Positions 24,175 through 36,289 of a DNA stretch of 64,000 nt are shown one piece after another. The notes under the pieces are model-generated. The model was not told the origin of the DNA. It searched no databases and saw nothing but the letters and a program-made list of their open reading frames with translations. The stretch's first letter is position 1. Each line of letters starts with the position of its first letter. Source of the DNA: Liolophura sinensis (taxonomy: Eukaryota > Mollusca > Polyplacophora > Chitonida > Chitonidae). The translations under genes and the position numbers were made by a program. The DNA lies in the NCBI RefSeq assembly GCF_032854445.1, contig NC_088304.1, forward strand, positions 15,415,850-15,479,849. The letters run 5' to 3'.

Positions 24175-24878
24175 AGCAATTAACATCACTTTAACTGCTC
24201 TTGTAAATTCGTCAATAGCAGCAACTTATACGCCCCCCTCGAACTGTCATTAAACCGAATAAGGCAAGAAACGCAGTGACTTTTACTAGGCCTCACTTGT
24301 CTAGAATTACCCAAATTGTTTTAATGAACAAGCACATGAAAACAACACAAAGGGTACACAGTCAAGCGGGCCTGGTTGATGCTGGGCCTGTAGCTCTATT
24401 AGCGATGATTTCAGGTTATACACCTCCGCGTTGTGGTGTCAAACCATCTTGTTCAGATTGGCAGTATCACCATATACTGGTTCCCCACAACCCACATCTC
24501 CCACACTCTCTCACGTTGCCAAGGTCTTGCTGGCTGACTCAGCTAGTACTGTCGGATATACATGTATAAACCCACCCGCACAATCGCTGCCACATGGGAA
24601 CGCGATCCGACAGCTTATGCGCAACAGGTAACCTATATAGCTTCGTGGAAAAGAGCCAGGGTATTCGAGAAGAGAGGTGTGATTACGGAGCGTTTCAGGT
24701 TGGATGAGGGTATCGATGCACGGCTGGCCTATAGGTTTTAGGTGTGGTGCAATCCAAATGGTATTGCACAGGAATACCGATAAGTCCCCATTGTGAGTTG
24801 TTTAGACGTCCAAGCACGTTGTGAAGTGGCCTATAATTTTGGTAAGTGAGTTGACATTATGGATGCTGTATATTTCAT

Positions 24879-25170
24879 TAAGTGGGGTGGGGTTGGGGGG
24901 GCTCCGTGGGTCAGTTGGTTAGCACGCTAGCAGCGTAATGACGCAGGAGCCTCTCACCAATGCGGTCGTTGTGTGAGTTCAAGTCCAGCTCATGCTGGCT
25001 TCCTCTCCGGCCGTACGTGGGAAGGTCTGACAACAACTTGCGGATGGTCGTGGGTTTCCACCGGGCTGTGCCCGGTTTCCTCCCGCCATAATGCTGGCCT
25101 CTGTCGTATAAGTGAAATATTCTTGAGTACGAGGTAAAACATCCAGATAAATTAATAAATTAATAAATAA
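24879..25170 (+). mobile_element. SINE-A, full-length copy with TSD
   Basis: A G-rich leader is followed by the head GGCTCCGTGGGTCAGTTGG with A-box, CCTCTCACCAATGCGGTCG, B-box GAGTTCAAGTCC, CTCATGCTGGCTTCCTCTCC, the body and the 3' domain with a TTAATAAAT tail. TSD TATATTTCAT at 24869-24878 and 25171-25180. Confidence 0.93.
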
Positions 25171-25239
25171 TATATTTCATGGTGTATGATGACCTAAGAA
25201 GTGGTGCTGATGACTTTGGTGTGTTGAATGATGCAGTCA

Positions 25240-25780
25240 GAGGACAGGTAAAATGCCTATGAACCTTACTCAATTCCAAACGGTTCCCCCCGTGTAATAT
25301 GATTAATTGATGTTATTATATTAAATAATATGTGTATGAGCTTTTTCATTCAACGTAACGTCAAGCTGCAAAATCAGCAGATTATGCTTACGATACGATC
25401 AAGTAATGATCAAATAATAGTATAGGTAATATTTGTATGAGGGTTGATCAGATCAGCATAGTCATGTTTGTTCATTCCTGACATGTGACTGGACCAATTA
25501 ATGACGTAATAATTGACGAAATTTGCATGAACGTAATTTTTCATTCCGAACATGCGATCAAGGGATGTTCTTATACTATAGGTAATATTTGGTTGACCCT
25601 AAATGGCGACAATCCTGTGTGTTCATTAAGCTGCTCTTGTCCGTGATACGATCAAGTAATGACGTACCACTATAAAAATGAACCTTAATCAATTCGTGTC
25701 CAAGCTGTTAAGTCAATCACGTATCCGTCTCATACGGTCAAATGATGAAGCACCATCATCTCCCCAGGATTCACGTGAGG
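25240..25780. repeat. Degenerate ~90-bp tandem repeat, five to six units
   Basis: Recurring blocks: ATACGATCAAGTAATGA (25391, 25648), GCGATCAAGGGATG (25553), GTGACTGGACCAATTAATGA (25485), and TACGGTCAAATGATGA (25734). Between these, TATAGGTAATATTTG recurs (25422 and 25578), as does CTATGAACCTTA / AATGAACCTTAATCAATT (25258 and 25677). Well decayed. Confidence 0.65.
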
Positions 25781-25849
25781 AGATCTTAGTCGAATGGAGT
25801 GGCAGTATCTGTACTGTTGTTACATGTATCTAACAGTCCCCGTTATGCA

Positions 25850-26068
25850 TGGGTGAATGTAGGCTTGGGGTTTAACGTCGTACTTAACAATTTTTCATAC
25901 ATATGCCGACGAGCCGTCATTAGGTGTGTACCACGTATACATTGTGTCTTCTTATGGCAGGGCGAGTCCATGCGGCCAAAGTGCTGCCACCACTGAAGTA
26001 TCATGCGAGACATCAGATATGATACCCCTTCCCAGTCCAAACCAGTCCTCTCAGTGCTGAGCATCAAG
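25850..26068 (-). mobile_element. SINE-B-like element, diverged
   Basis: Begins at its tail, GGTGAATGTAGGCTTGGGG, with the 3' domain GTTTAACGTCGTACTTAACA. The other end, GTGCTGAGCATCAAGCG, matches the region next to the tRNA head in the better copy at 43944. The tRNA head itself is missing. Confidence 0.65.
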
Positions 26069-26540
26069 CGAGGTATCCGTTATGGTTATTTTTATGTACT
26101 TATGTAGACATTCCCTTACACAAATTGTATTTTATTCCATGCGGGACCAGATTTAGGGCTACTTACCTCTGTGACAGGCTAAGGAACTACAACTGAAATG
26201 AAACTCAAAAGCCTTATACGGAACTGAACGGTTCTTGGATGTTCACTTTTTAACTGTTTACGTGACTATATGAAGTCACTTGCGAAGCACCACGTGGTTT
26301 AGTACAACTGTATAAGCTTTCTGCCGCCGTACGTGCAGCCGAGAATTTTAATGTAGGTCTACAATCAATTATAAACGTGCATTATCATTTGACTCACGAG
26401 CTGACAAGATCTAATTTGCATACCATAATATATCTGCAGTGTCACATGAAAGATTGCCATCTGAGCACTCATTGTCACATGAGACATCTCATCTAATTAA
26501 TTATTTCATTCCGTGCATGATTTCAGTATTACAGTAATGA

Positions 26541-26750
26541 CAGCAAGGTGATAATTAGTATCGATCTGGTCATACATAAGTGGTGAATAAGACATGACAT
26601 TGTGATAATTGGTATCTGACCATTCATAACTAGTGTAGGCAAAGTAGTGAGGCACTGTGCTAGCTGGTATCTGGTAGTATATAACCTGCAAAGTATCGAG
26701 GACAAGGTGATAATTGGTAACTGGTCCAAGATAACCTCAAATAGGCTGAC
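26541..26750. repeat. Degenerate ~53-bp minisatellite, four units
   Basis: GTGATAATT-GGTATCTGG-CATACATAAC recurs near 26548, 26602, 26656 and 26707, with substitutions. Short open frames crossing it are not protein-like. Confidence 0.7.
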
Positions 26751-26919
26751 TATTTGGCATTTCTGTCTCAATCAGTGTATATTCTACAACCGTTCACAGC
26801 CAGGTGTAAATCTAAAAAGTAATGACTCTTATCTAGTCATTATTGTTCATTTTTTACCCTGTAAATGTGGAAGAATTTTTAAACTCGTACCTCAGTCCCC
26901 ACAACAATGACTTGATAAA

Positions 26920-29900
26920 CTTTTTTTTTAACTTTAGAGCGCAGCAGCGGTATAAAAAAAACATTAAATAAATTGCCTCACTACGGGCCTAATACATGTA
27001 CAAGATATCCTTGTCGGATAGGTTTCAAGGGAGATATTTGAGGCACATTGGGTATACAATAAGTTCTGAATGTATTTTAGCAGCAGCGAAATGTCGATGT
27101 TTACATCTAACACCAAGGGCTATCTGAATGCAATATATTATGAATTAACCAAAAAAAAATGAATATTATTCACTTTAGATGGAGTATCCACCAATCAAAT
27201 CGAGTCTCCTGGAGGCTTGTTTAAGCCATACTTCCCTGTATATCATTTATTATGTTTAGTCTACAACGGACAAGGAGTATTTACATGGCTGGTAATAACT
27301 AATAACGGAATAATAAAGGATTTTGGTGATGCCTTGCATCTGGTAGAGAATTTCCTGTGAGGGATAATACATCCAGAACGCCAGCTGTGTCTGTGGGGTG
27401 TGTTTGCTGGATATCAAAGATGTTCAAACTCAGCGCCAGCTATTAACCCGACCCCTTCGGGGTTTATCCTCGGGAAGTATTCCCAGATTGACCTTTACTA
27501 TTGACCAGACACCAGACGAATACATCACCATACCTCAGCACAGTCACCAGACACACTCCCGGCAGACTACCGGTGATCATTCATCCTCCAACAGGTTATC
27601 TGTTCATTTCTCGGGTGTATGAAACGAAGATATATTGTCACGTATAGGCTTGGATGGTTTCCGCTTATCACTTTAGATTGCCTCACAGCTTTTGCTGTTC
27701 GAATCATTTCGGCCTTTTTATGGCAACATGAACCCCGAAATGTTTTTGACTATATTAGTAACCATAATCACATTTTCTCAAAACAATACTGTGTCCTTAT
27801 ATCCGTATCATTGTGTGAAAATTCCATTTTTTTATTGATTATTTCCTTGATTGATTGATTGATTAATACCAAAAATTTTTGTGCAAAGGTGGTTATCTTC
27901 ATGGGTGGAGGAAAGAGGGCTGCAAGTTACTGACGGAGATTCCTACGTGTGTCGTACAGGCGAGCTCACCATAGTTGTGGAATGGTCGTTAACGAAAGGC
28001 ATAGAATGCAAAATCTGCCCTTCGAATACTGTCGACAGCCTACTGTCACCAAGGTCCTTACAAAAAAGTGCATGAGAGCGGGGAAACCTGCCATATTTCC
28101 AAGTAGCAAAAATCTATATGTTATTTTTAAATAAAACATATAGGAAAAGTCTCCTGAATATTATTGATTAGGGTCAGCGACAGACTGATCGACTGACTGG
28201 ACATGCAGTGAAGTCTCTCGTCAGTATTTCAAGCCTCAGTACTATAAGCCTACAAATGTGTGATCACGCCATAATTCCGTATATCTCTCACCAGTACAAT
28301 GCATAACTTCTCGCGTAAATTTAGAAACCCAGATTTATTTAAACTTCTTAATTAGGGAGGGACCAAAAATTGATGTCATTAACAATTCAAAGTGTGTGAG
28401 ATGTAATTACAGAGAGCACGTCTGAGTAGAAGGAATGTGCTCGCATTGAGTCAATTACTACTAATTAACAATATGTCTATTACTAATTGGTGTACATTAA
28501 TTTTTACCTGTCACGAACAAGGACAAAATTAACATGGAATTCATTTGGACTTCCTTTTAGCTAAACAACTGCATATTTCTATTGATTAATTCCAGATGGA
28601 ATTCGTCAGTTTTCATCAGTAAATGCTTTTATTTAAGCGCTTTATTAACATTCTTATGAACGTTTAAGAAATCGTTAACCACCCAACTCTTCCTGAAACG
28701 AAGTACAGACACTTAACGTCAGCCTCATTCGTACTCACGATTTCAACAACAAGACTTCAAAGAATATAGTAGATGAAGAAATAAGACATGCACGCAAGTT
28801 CTGAATATATTTTTATAATGTATAAAACGTTTTAAAGTTGAAATGCACGGTGCGTAACTGCCATTAAAATGGCGAAAACTAAACTATTTTCATCTGTATA
28901 GGCAAATTCTTGCTGCGCAATTCGAAGCACTTCAGTAGGACAACATAAGGTGGTCTACTCGGCCGCCACTTTTTTCACACGATTTCGAATATATTTTGAA
29001 ATTAATAGTAAATTTTTGTAAATGGAGTACCTTAAGTGGCTATTACACTTAAGGTTTTCAGGCGCTTAAAATGATAAGAAAAAAAACTTCAGAAATTATT
29101 GTTAAAAAAAAAAACATGCATCTTGAAAAAACCGCTTTTGGAAAAACAAATGTAAAAATAATATTTAAGGTGTTTCTGGGCATGGTTCTTAATCACTTGA
29201 AGCACTTGAAGCACTTGAAGCAGACATTGTTTTTTTTTGACTTAATATGATGCATATATTGTTTAAACTATATATGGTTTGACTGAATAACCTTAATTAT
29301 ACATTACAGAGTCGCGTGAGAACGGTTCACTCCTATCTGGGACAATTCTGTTCTGCCACTTTTCGATCTTCCGTACTTCCGCCGATGCACCTGTCTGTTT
29401 CATGTTCTGGGTTTTTTGGGGTAAAAGGTAAAGATGATTTGCATGTAGCTGCCTAATAATTTGCCTATACCTGGAATTTGAGCGCGTTGATCCTGTCATA
29501 TGTTTTATTTAAGAATTGTAAATATCATCTTTATTCTATACACGAACATTTTTAATACAGGTTCGCTTAATTGTAACTGTCACTGTTTTCTTTTCCATTC
29601 AAGTCTGCTCTGAAATAATTTGAGGCTTATATAAATAATATATATTGCAAATTCATTCGTGCGTGAAAAATTCGCTCGTACTTTGCTAAGAGTATTTTTG
29701 TCTAGGGAAACGCTAGTTGTCAATTAAACGATGTTTGTTTTTGCAAACGCACAGATTCATTGGCTATAAGATTTTTTGGTGATGAACAGAGCTGGACGTG
29801 TTTGAACAACTCTGACTACCAGCCCATTATTGTATAAATATCTGAAGGCTGACACTCCGGTTTCTTCCGTCAGTAAATCAGACTGCTCTATACGTGAAAA

Positions 29901-31522
29901 ATGAAAACAAGTTATAGAATTTACTAGAGCGGTTCCGTCTCTTAATGTTATTTCAGAAACTGAACAATTGTCTACCTGCCATGTCTTGGTATAGAAGCTT
30001 CTGTTTCAAACTGCATAACGTCTCCCTCGCCTTCCTCTACCATCTGACTCCATGCCATTTTATAGCTATGAATCATACTGGTATATAAGTAAATGTACCT
30101 ATGGAATGATTTTAAGTTAACATCGAAGCATTATGTTCATTGAAGGTTGTATAAAGCCGAAACATTGATGGCCTAAGTGAAGTGAAATGAAGGTTTCCAC
30201 TGTTTTGTCTAAAACTAGTTTGTGAAAATTCTTAACTATTCGGGGTAGGTAGTTAACTAATATTTGTTCATCTCTGTAGTCTATAACTAATTTCAGATGG
30301 TGCCATTTTGGGTGTCAACTGAGTTGTCAAGACGCTTTTTCTACTCAGTGATCAATCAAACCGTGATCTGAGAATGGTTTGTCCCAACAACTGTAATCTG
30401 AGGTGTCGCGCATGTTTTGACGGCTTGGACGTCCGTCTGTCTGTTTGTCTATGTGCATATGTGTGACAGATAACACAAATCCGCGCGAAGATTGTCAGCA
30501 ATGTGGCACTGTTGGCACTTTGCGAGGTTTCAAATTCACAGAAAAAAGCATTTCAGACGCCGCCAGAAACTTTGTTTTCTGAACGCGACGTTGACAGGCT
30601 AATTTAGGGCTGCTTTAGAACACTGACCTCACGGAGGCTCAGGGCGATGTAGGGACTTGCTTCACAAATTAGTTTACTAATACCCTAGGCCGGTGGGGAC
30701 AGCTACAGCGTGGTTGTTCATTTTACGGTATTTCAACTGCCCTTTGATGTCAGCAATTAACACAGGTGGGCACAACACGCATTTTGTAATTCCGGGCTTG
30801 CTTGAGGCCGTCCTGAAGTTTTCGGAAAGGGATATTGGTTAAGTTTTTTCTGCGTGCTGTAGCTAGCAGGCATGACCTGTCAAACGGTATCGTGATTACA
30901 CGCAGCTAATCTGCATTCCTGACCAGACTTCGGCTTATATCGCTGCACGCTATGACGTCGCCTAGTGCTCAGCAGGCCAGTCATCCGACGTTCTGTCGAC
31001 AACGAACGAGAAAACAAAAAGCAGTAAACAGTTCAAACAATGCTGTCATTTGACAAATGTTAGTTACATTAAGGCGGCCCTGGCTAGGCCGAGGTGTCTT
31101 GTGCTTAACATTTAGAGAGAGCAGCTGTACGGTGCTTTTGTCTTATGTCTACCTGGTCGGATTTACCTGTAAAGGGTAATTATCAGGTAAGTTAAGGAAT
31201 TGAACGGACGCTTGACGTTTATAAAATGTGTTTAACTGTAATCTAATACAGGTAGTTCAGGTACGCTTCGACTTTACCAACTAATTTCAGCTACATACCC
31301 GTCACTATTCCTTTAATTTAAATTTTGATTGAATTCACTGTGAAATGAGAAAGTTTACCAGCCGAGAACAAATAATGTTATATATCAGAATGCATATCTA
31401 TGCTTTTGACATGCTACCAAGGATGCAATAGTACTGATGCGGTAATAAACATAAGCTATTACGATCTTGGGCCGTTATTGTAAAAAAGCTTTTAATTCGA
31501 ATATCACATTTTGCAGCTTTCC
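26920..31522. other. Repeat-poor stretch without recognised genes
   Basis: About 4.6 kb. Small details only: a GACCCC-TTCG-GGGT hairpin near 27453, three CACTTGAAG units near 29195-29221, and CAG/GTAAGT at 31184-31191, a perfect donor consensus. The patch around 30590-31190 is less AT-rich than its surroundings and could hold an untranslated first exon ending at 31186. No coding exon is demonstrable. Confidence 0.4.
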
Positions 31523-31534
31523 TCACTCCTCGTA

Positions 31535-31649
31535 CATGGGTTTCCCCCAGGTTCTGCCCGGTTTCCTGCCACTATAATTCTGGCTTCCATCGTGTAAGTG
31601 AAATATTCTTGAGTGCGAAGTAAAACTCCAGTCAAATAAAATAAACAAA
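31535..31649 (+). mobile_element. SINE-A, strongly 5'-truncated copy with TSD
   Basis: Only the last ~115 bases remain: CATGGGTTTCCCCCAGG, TCTGCCCGGTTTCCTGCC, the 3' domain and AAATAAAATAAAC. The 12-bp TSD TCACTCCTCGTA is exact at 31523-31534 and 31650-31661. Confidence 0.95.
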
Positions 31650-32301
31650 TCACTCCTCGTATCGCCTTCTATGAATGTTTACATCATTTGCGAAGAGTCA
31701 GGCGAATGTGAACAGACAAACTTTTGGGAAAATAAGCACTCTATACTAAGGTATCACGCTGTACATCCGGATTTTTCTGTTATTGTTGCCTCTTTCCGTC
31801 ACGTGCCTATTGAGTATATATATTTAGATTGCTACAAAATCTGCCTTGGTCTTTCTCGTTATTATATATACGCTAGACAGATAATTGTGGTAAGCTATAC
31901 ACAGAACAAAGTGCACACCCGCCCTACGAAAAGTACATCTCGCTAATTCGATCTGTGCAAGACAAACGGATTTCAACATAAACATAGTTTGTTCTATTAA
32001 GGAAGGGGAGGCCATTAGGTGATCTGTTAGAAAAACAATCGAGCAAACAAAAACAATATGATTTTTACGTGCATACATACATAACAGGGTGTAGTCGTTA
32101 AGTGTTTCTTTACAACTCATTTGTGTCAAAAAATATAGAGAAATTGATGAATGATGGCACGTGCATGAACTTAAAAGCAGAACAATGTCCTCTCCCAGGG
32201 TGAATAATTAGTAACACAATTTCAAAGTTGCATGTAACTTGCAAATTCTAAGGTTTTCGGTCCTCGATAATTTACAGTTATGATTTAACAGTTCTACATT
32301 T

Positions 32302-32612
32302 CTTGGCCAAGTGGTTAAGGCGCTTGTGTTTCAATCGCTAAAAACAAACCATGGTCGGGTTCAACCCCAGCTAGTGAAATTATGTATTTTGTTCGTGGGT
32401 GACATTAACGATAGACGGCGCATCTGTGGTCGTCTGTACGGTTGTACGTTCGTTGAGGACCAATTTTCTTAAACCAATATGATATGCATATTTATATCTC
32501 CTTATCATAGCTCGGAAAGTTGTCAGTAACATTGCCAATGTTCGGTTTCTACCTCCCCCAAAAACTTGCCATCATGGTATAAATGAAAACATATGGAGTA
32601 CGAATTTGAACT
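32302..32612 (+). mobile_element. SINE-D, tRNA-Leu-like head
   Basis: TCTTGGCCAAGTGGTTAAGG (A-box) and GTCGGGTTCAACCCCAGC (B-box) 50 bases apart resemble a Leu/Ser-type tRNA. Near the other end, CTTGCCATCATGGTATAAAT and GGAGTACGAA echo the 3' domain of SINE-A. The copy is old and lacks an A-rich tail. Confidence 0.55.
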
Positions 32613-33084
32613 ATTCGGCTTATTATTAAATTATGTGCTTCAAAAATAAAAAAAAATACGTAAATATATAGGATGGTCGAGTCAGAGGTTTTAGGAGTGA
32701 CACCGCAGAAGTGATAGCAGCATAGCTTTTAGCGGTGAAATTCCCCTTATACGCCGATAGAGAAGTCCCGATCAACGATGGAACTGTTATTATAACCAAT
32801 TTCTCAGCCAAATCAAGTAATCCTATACGTAGAAATCACAAGTTAAAACTTTGCATTTGCACTTGAAACCAACTTTTGAATCACATTATACTGACAACAG
32901 TGTTTGTTAAGGAATTGCAATTGACGCCCGAAGCAAAATTAAAGGGAAGTCAAGTGATGAATAGCGAGATGTCACGACCATTGTTAAAACAGATTAGTCA
33001 TGAGTTTAAATGTAGCTTTAAACAAATAACGTAATGAGGGCTAAGTCATTTATGCTTAGCGTGTTCTCGCAACAGTCTGAGTCA

Positions 33085-33310
33085 TCTGTGAAAACCATGC
33101 TCTCGCTACAGGCGACGGTGCATGGACCTTGGGAAATTGGGTCAAGTGTTCGAATCCAGACATAGCTGGTTTGACAGCTACGTTACGTCGGGAGTACCTG
33201 CCAAAGTGCAGTGGTTTACACTGGTTTCATCCAGCTTCAACCCTGATCTGTCGTATACATGAACTATTCTAAAGCACGCCGCCAAAAATCACATAAATAA
33301 ATTCATAAAT
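33085..33310 (+). mobile_element. SINE-C, tRNA-derived
   Basis: A B-box (GTGTTCGAATCCAGAC) near 33150, a middle with GGTTTCATCCAGCTTCAACC, and a 3' domain TGTCGTATACATGAACTATT, then CTAAAGCACGCCGCC, ending ACATAAATAAAT. Head and middle differ from SINE-A but the 3' domain is plainly related. A-box eroded. Confidence 0.7.
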
Positions 33311-33931
33311 TCAGGCATGGTACATTATAGGGCATAGATTCTTAATAGCAATTGCAATCTAAACGCAGCTAAGATGCCTATATTTGTAATTGACCTGGAA
33401 ATTGTTCGAGTATTTTTCGAACACGAGTTTGAAATTTAAATTGGATGTCATGTTCGGCATATCGATTGTTTCACCTGCATCAATGAACATTGATAAAGGT
33501 TCTCTCTGAAATGTTACCGATTTTATTTACCATTTATATATTATTTCTTACATATGCCTTCGGGAACTAATGTTTTATATTGTCGCTGGGACCAGCCATT
33601 ATCGATACGGAACGCCCCTTTATGGATTACGAATGGTATATGAATGTTGGACGTCTTAATCCTACTAACAATTCTACTGTTCTCGCCTCTGTCTATTTAG
33701 GCAGCGTTCCAGAATATTCCATTCACTGGTTCGCCTACATCTTATAGGATAATGGGGCTTGCCATGCGCTCGTCGAAGGGCGATGGTTGACTCGATGGTC
33801 ACTGCGGTTTTCTCCACCCGAAAATCTGGCGGCAGTCGTAAACGGAAAAACCGTCTCAAAGAAACTTTGCATACCTTAAATAATTCATTCCTAAGCTCGA
33901 TTGGCCATGCTTGTGATGACAGCACAGGATT

Positions 33932-33965
33932 TTGAGTAATTCTACACCAGTGACGTCTAATAAAT
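33932..33965. repeat. Member 2 of a dispersed 34-bp repeat
   Basis: Same 34-base block as 24141-24174, one mismatch (T for G at base 30). It lies at the start of a 99-codon minus-strand open frame (33674-33973), which I cannot identify and do not call a gene. Confidence 0.75.
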
Positions 33966-35854
33966 TTATTCAAAAAGGACTATGATGACGATGCGTGGAC
34001 AAACTAGTACAGCACTGTGTAAGCGTTGCAAGAGAACAGCTTGGACCCGAGTCGCCATTGCGCGGAAATATGATCCTGATAAAATGGTTATAAAAAGGCA
34101 TAGTTAAACAAATAAGTAGAACCATAACAATCGTGTGCAGTGCAAGTTAACTTAATTTTCCCTTAAAGAAACTAAATCAGAGCGGCCTTCAGGGTATTAC
34201 GCAGCTTTTTCCACCTGTATTGTTGCTATACAAATTCATGTTAATTCTCTCAAAATTCACAATGCAATCTGAGGAAGGCCTGCGAACAATAAAACCTTTC
34301 ATCAGAGGAGACGACAAACAAGATCATACCATACCCGGAAATATAAAAGATGCAGGTTGAGAAGGCTTTTCATCAGTCATACGAGATGGCGTAATGAACA
34401 AAGGCTCGCGGAATGAGTTGAAATACTTGGTGATCCTGTGCAATGAATGGGAAAGATTAAGCCTGTATCTTTACAGGAAGAGATCTGATGTAAGATATAA
34501 GCTCGTGTGATCTCGCCCCACCCCAGACGTTCCAATCCGCTCTCACATGTCCTCCCACGTCGCGAGCCACCAGACCGTGCGTTACACAGGCCTGCAAAGA
34601 TGAAAACACGCCGTACCGCGAACGTCTTAAGAGATAACATATACAGCTCCACAAGACAGAATCCCGTCCTCTGAGCCATCAACGTAGACGTTTTGAGCAA
34701 TATCCCACAGCTTACTCTAATACGGCTGGATTTAGCGTCTGGAAAAGACAAGAAAAAATCCGGCCTGGATTGGAATTTATTGTGTTTGACAAATGATGCG
34801 TGGTATTTGCATATAGATACTTACATATGCATGCACCGGCCGTTGAATGACGTGCGTGTATTATGTGTATATCTGCTGTTTTACATATGTATCTACACAG
34901 GTGACATGTGTCTATCTCAGTTTGTAGGTGTGTTATTCATAAATACCTGTGCACAGAGTATGAGAAGGTCACTGAGACAAAAATCTGTGTTTTAATTCTG
35001 TATTAGCCACTTCAGGTTGGATCACACCAAATGTCAGGTAAGGACTTCTATATAAGATGTACATGTTTCGGTGTGCTTCTAAAGCTCTGTGTTTTCTTCC
35101 CGCTCAGCACGGAGCCTGGTGGATTTCTCATCGCGTTGGTTAGTCTCTACTCCATCATCCCTGTGATGTCTGTAGCTTTAGCCTGTTGAATAGACTTTGG
35201 AGACAACTGAGAGGAGCCGTGGCTATATTTACTTATTACGGGGTTTATTTTTGTAAACATATTTAATCCGGTAATCGTTTTGCGAACGAGGAAGACATGC
35301 CCACGGCGTAGGGATGAGGAAAATCTGCAATAAACCAAACAGCAAGATCCTTTATCAAACAGGCCATGTTCGTTACATTGTTGTGTATATAAGGTATATG
35401 ACATAATAGACTCTGTGACGTAGTCATATCTGCCTTAATCGCAGATGTGTTTGCCTCACCAAGAGAGGGTAAATCTGAACGTCTGCAGGGCGCGGTATCA
35501 TGCAGCGCGGACCAAAGAGAAGACCGCCGATTTAGACTACCAGTGAAATGTAGTTATGTTGCATTTTTAAAAATATTTCTCGGATAACAATCTGTTTGCA
35601 GAAATGACATTTTTCCATGAAAGCGGTGAAAAAAAATGAATCGTACATAAGTTTTCTATTTATATAAAATCGGCTATTACATCTTGTGTTCCAGATCACG
35701 ACCTGGCTGAATGAATTGACGATCCCTTGGAAAGTCATTACTGGCTACTGGGCCGGGACACTCCTCGCACGAGACGTGTAGGATTACTTTTACCTTTATT
35801 CACCGATGGTGAGAAGAGTTCACAAAGGGAGGTGATCACCGCAAGCACGGCATC
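33966..35854. other. No gene recognised; one donor-like site
   Basis: About 1.9 kb. TGTCAG/GTAAGG at 35036 is a good donor without a recognisable exon. Overlapping open frames on the minus strand at 34377-34751 show no known domain. Confidence 0.4.
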
Positions 35855-35879
35855 ATGGGGCAGACGTTGCCCAAGAACG
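35855..35879 (+). CDS. Candidate short first coding exon, MGQTLPKN
   Basis: ATG at 35855 in a favourable context (CATCATGGGG) opens eight codons, MGQTLPKN plus one base, and runs directly into G/GTAAGA at 35880. A Gly at position 2 recalls N-myristoylated proteins, but Pro at position 6 does not fit the usual motif. The gene, if real, would continue to the right. I do not recognise it. Confidence 0.22.
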
Positions 35880-36289
35880 GTAAGACTTAGTTCTTGATTT
35901 GTTCCATAACATGGGCCTCCATTTACTCCCTTTTTTTTTCGAAACGAAATACACGGTGAATGAACATTTTTTTCAAGTATCTTTCACTTAAATAGTAGTT
36001 TTCATTGATTAGAATGACCTGAATATATATGGAAAAGACAGATTATCCAAGATACCCGCTTCCTTTAAGGCCTATCTTAGATAGCGTTACATGAGTACGT
36101 GATATACGCTGTCTCTATGATTATTGATTAGTTGATGATATCAGGGTTAACTGGCATGTAAGTAAGTTTCTTCGTCAGATCAGTTGCTATTTTTCTTGAT
36201 ATCAGAAGTGATGGCAGTTCTGCCCGGACTCTAGACACGAACACTCTACACAACAAGCGTGTATATTGTCTACCCCTGTGTTTTGTAAA

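Noticed and set aside
32302-32375. Functional tRNA-Leu gene
   Set aside because: Boxes are good, but the acceptor stem does not pair and a SINE-type 3' part follows.
33674-33973. 99-codon minus-strand open frame
   Set aside because: Some protein-like composition, but no domain I know, no splice or start support, and it starts inside a dispersed repeat.
34377-34751. 124-codon minus-strand open frame
   Set aside because: No recognisable domain and overlapping frames are equally open.
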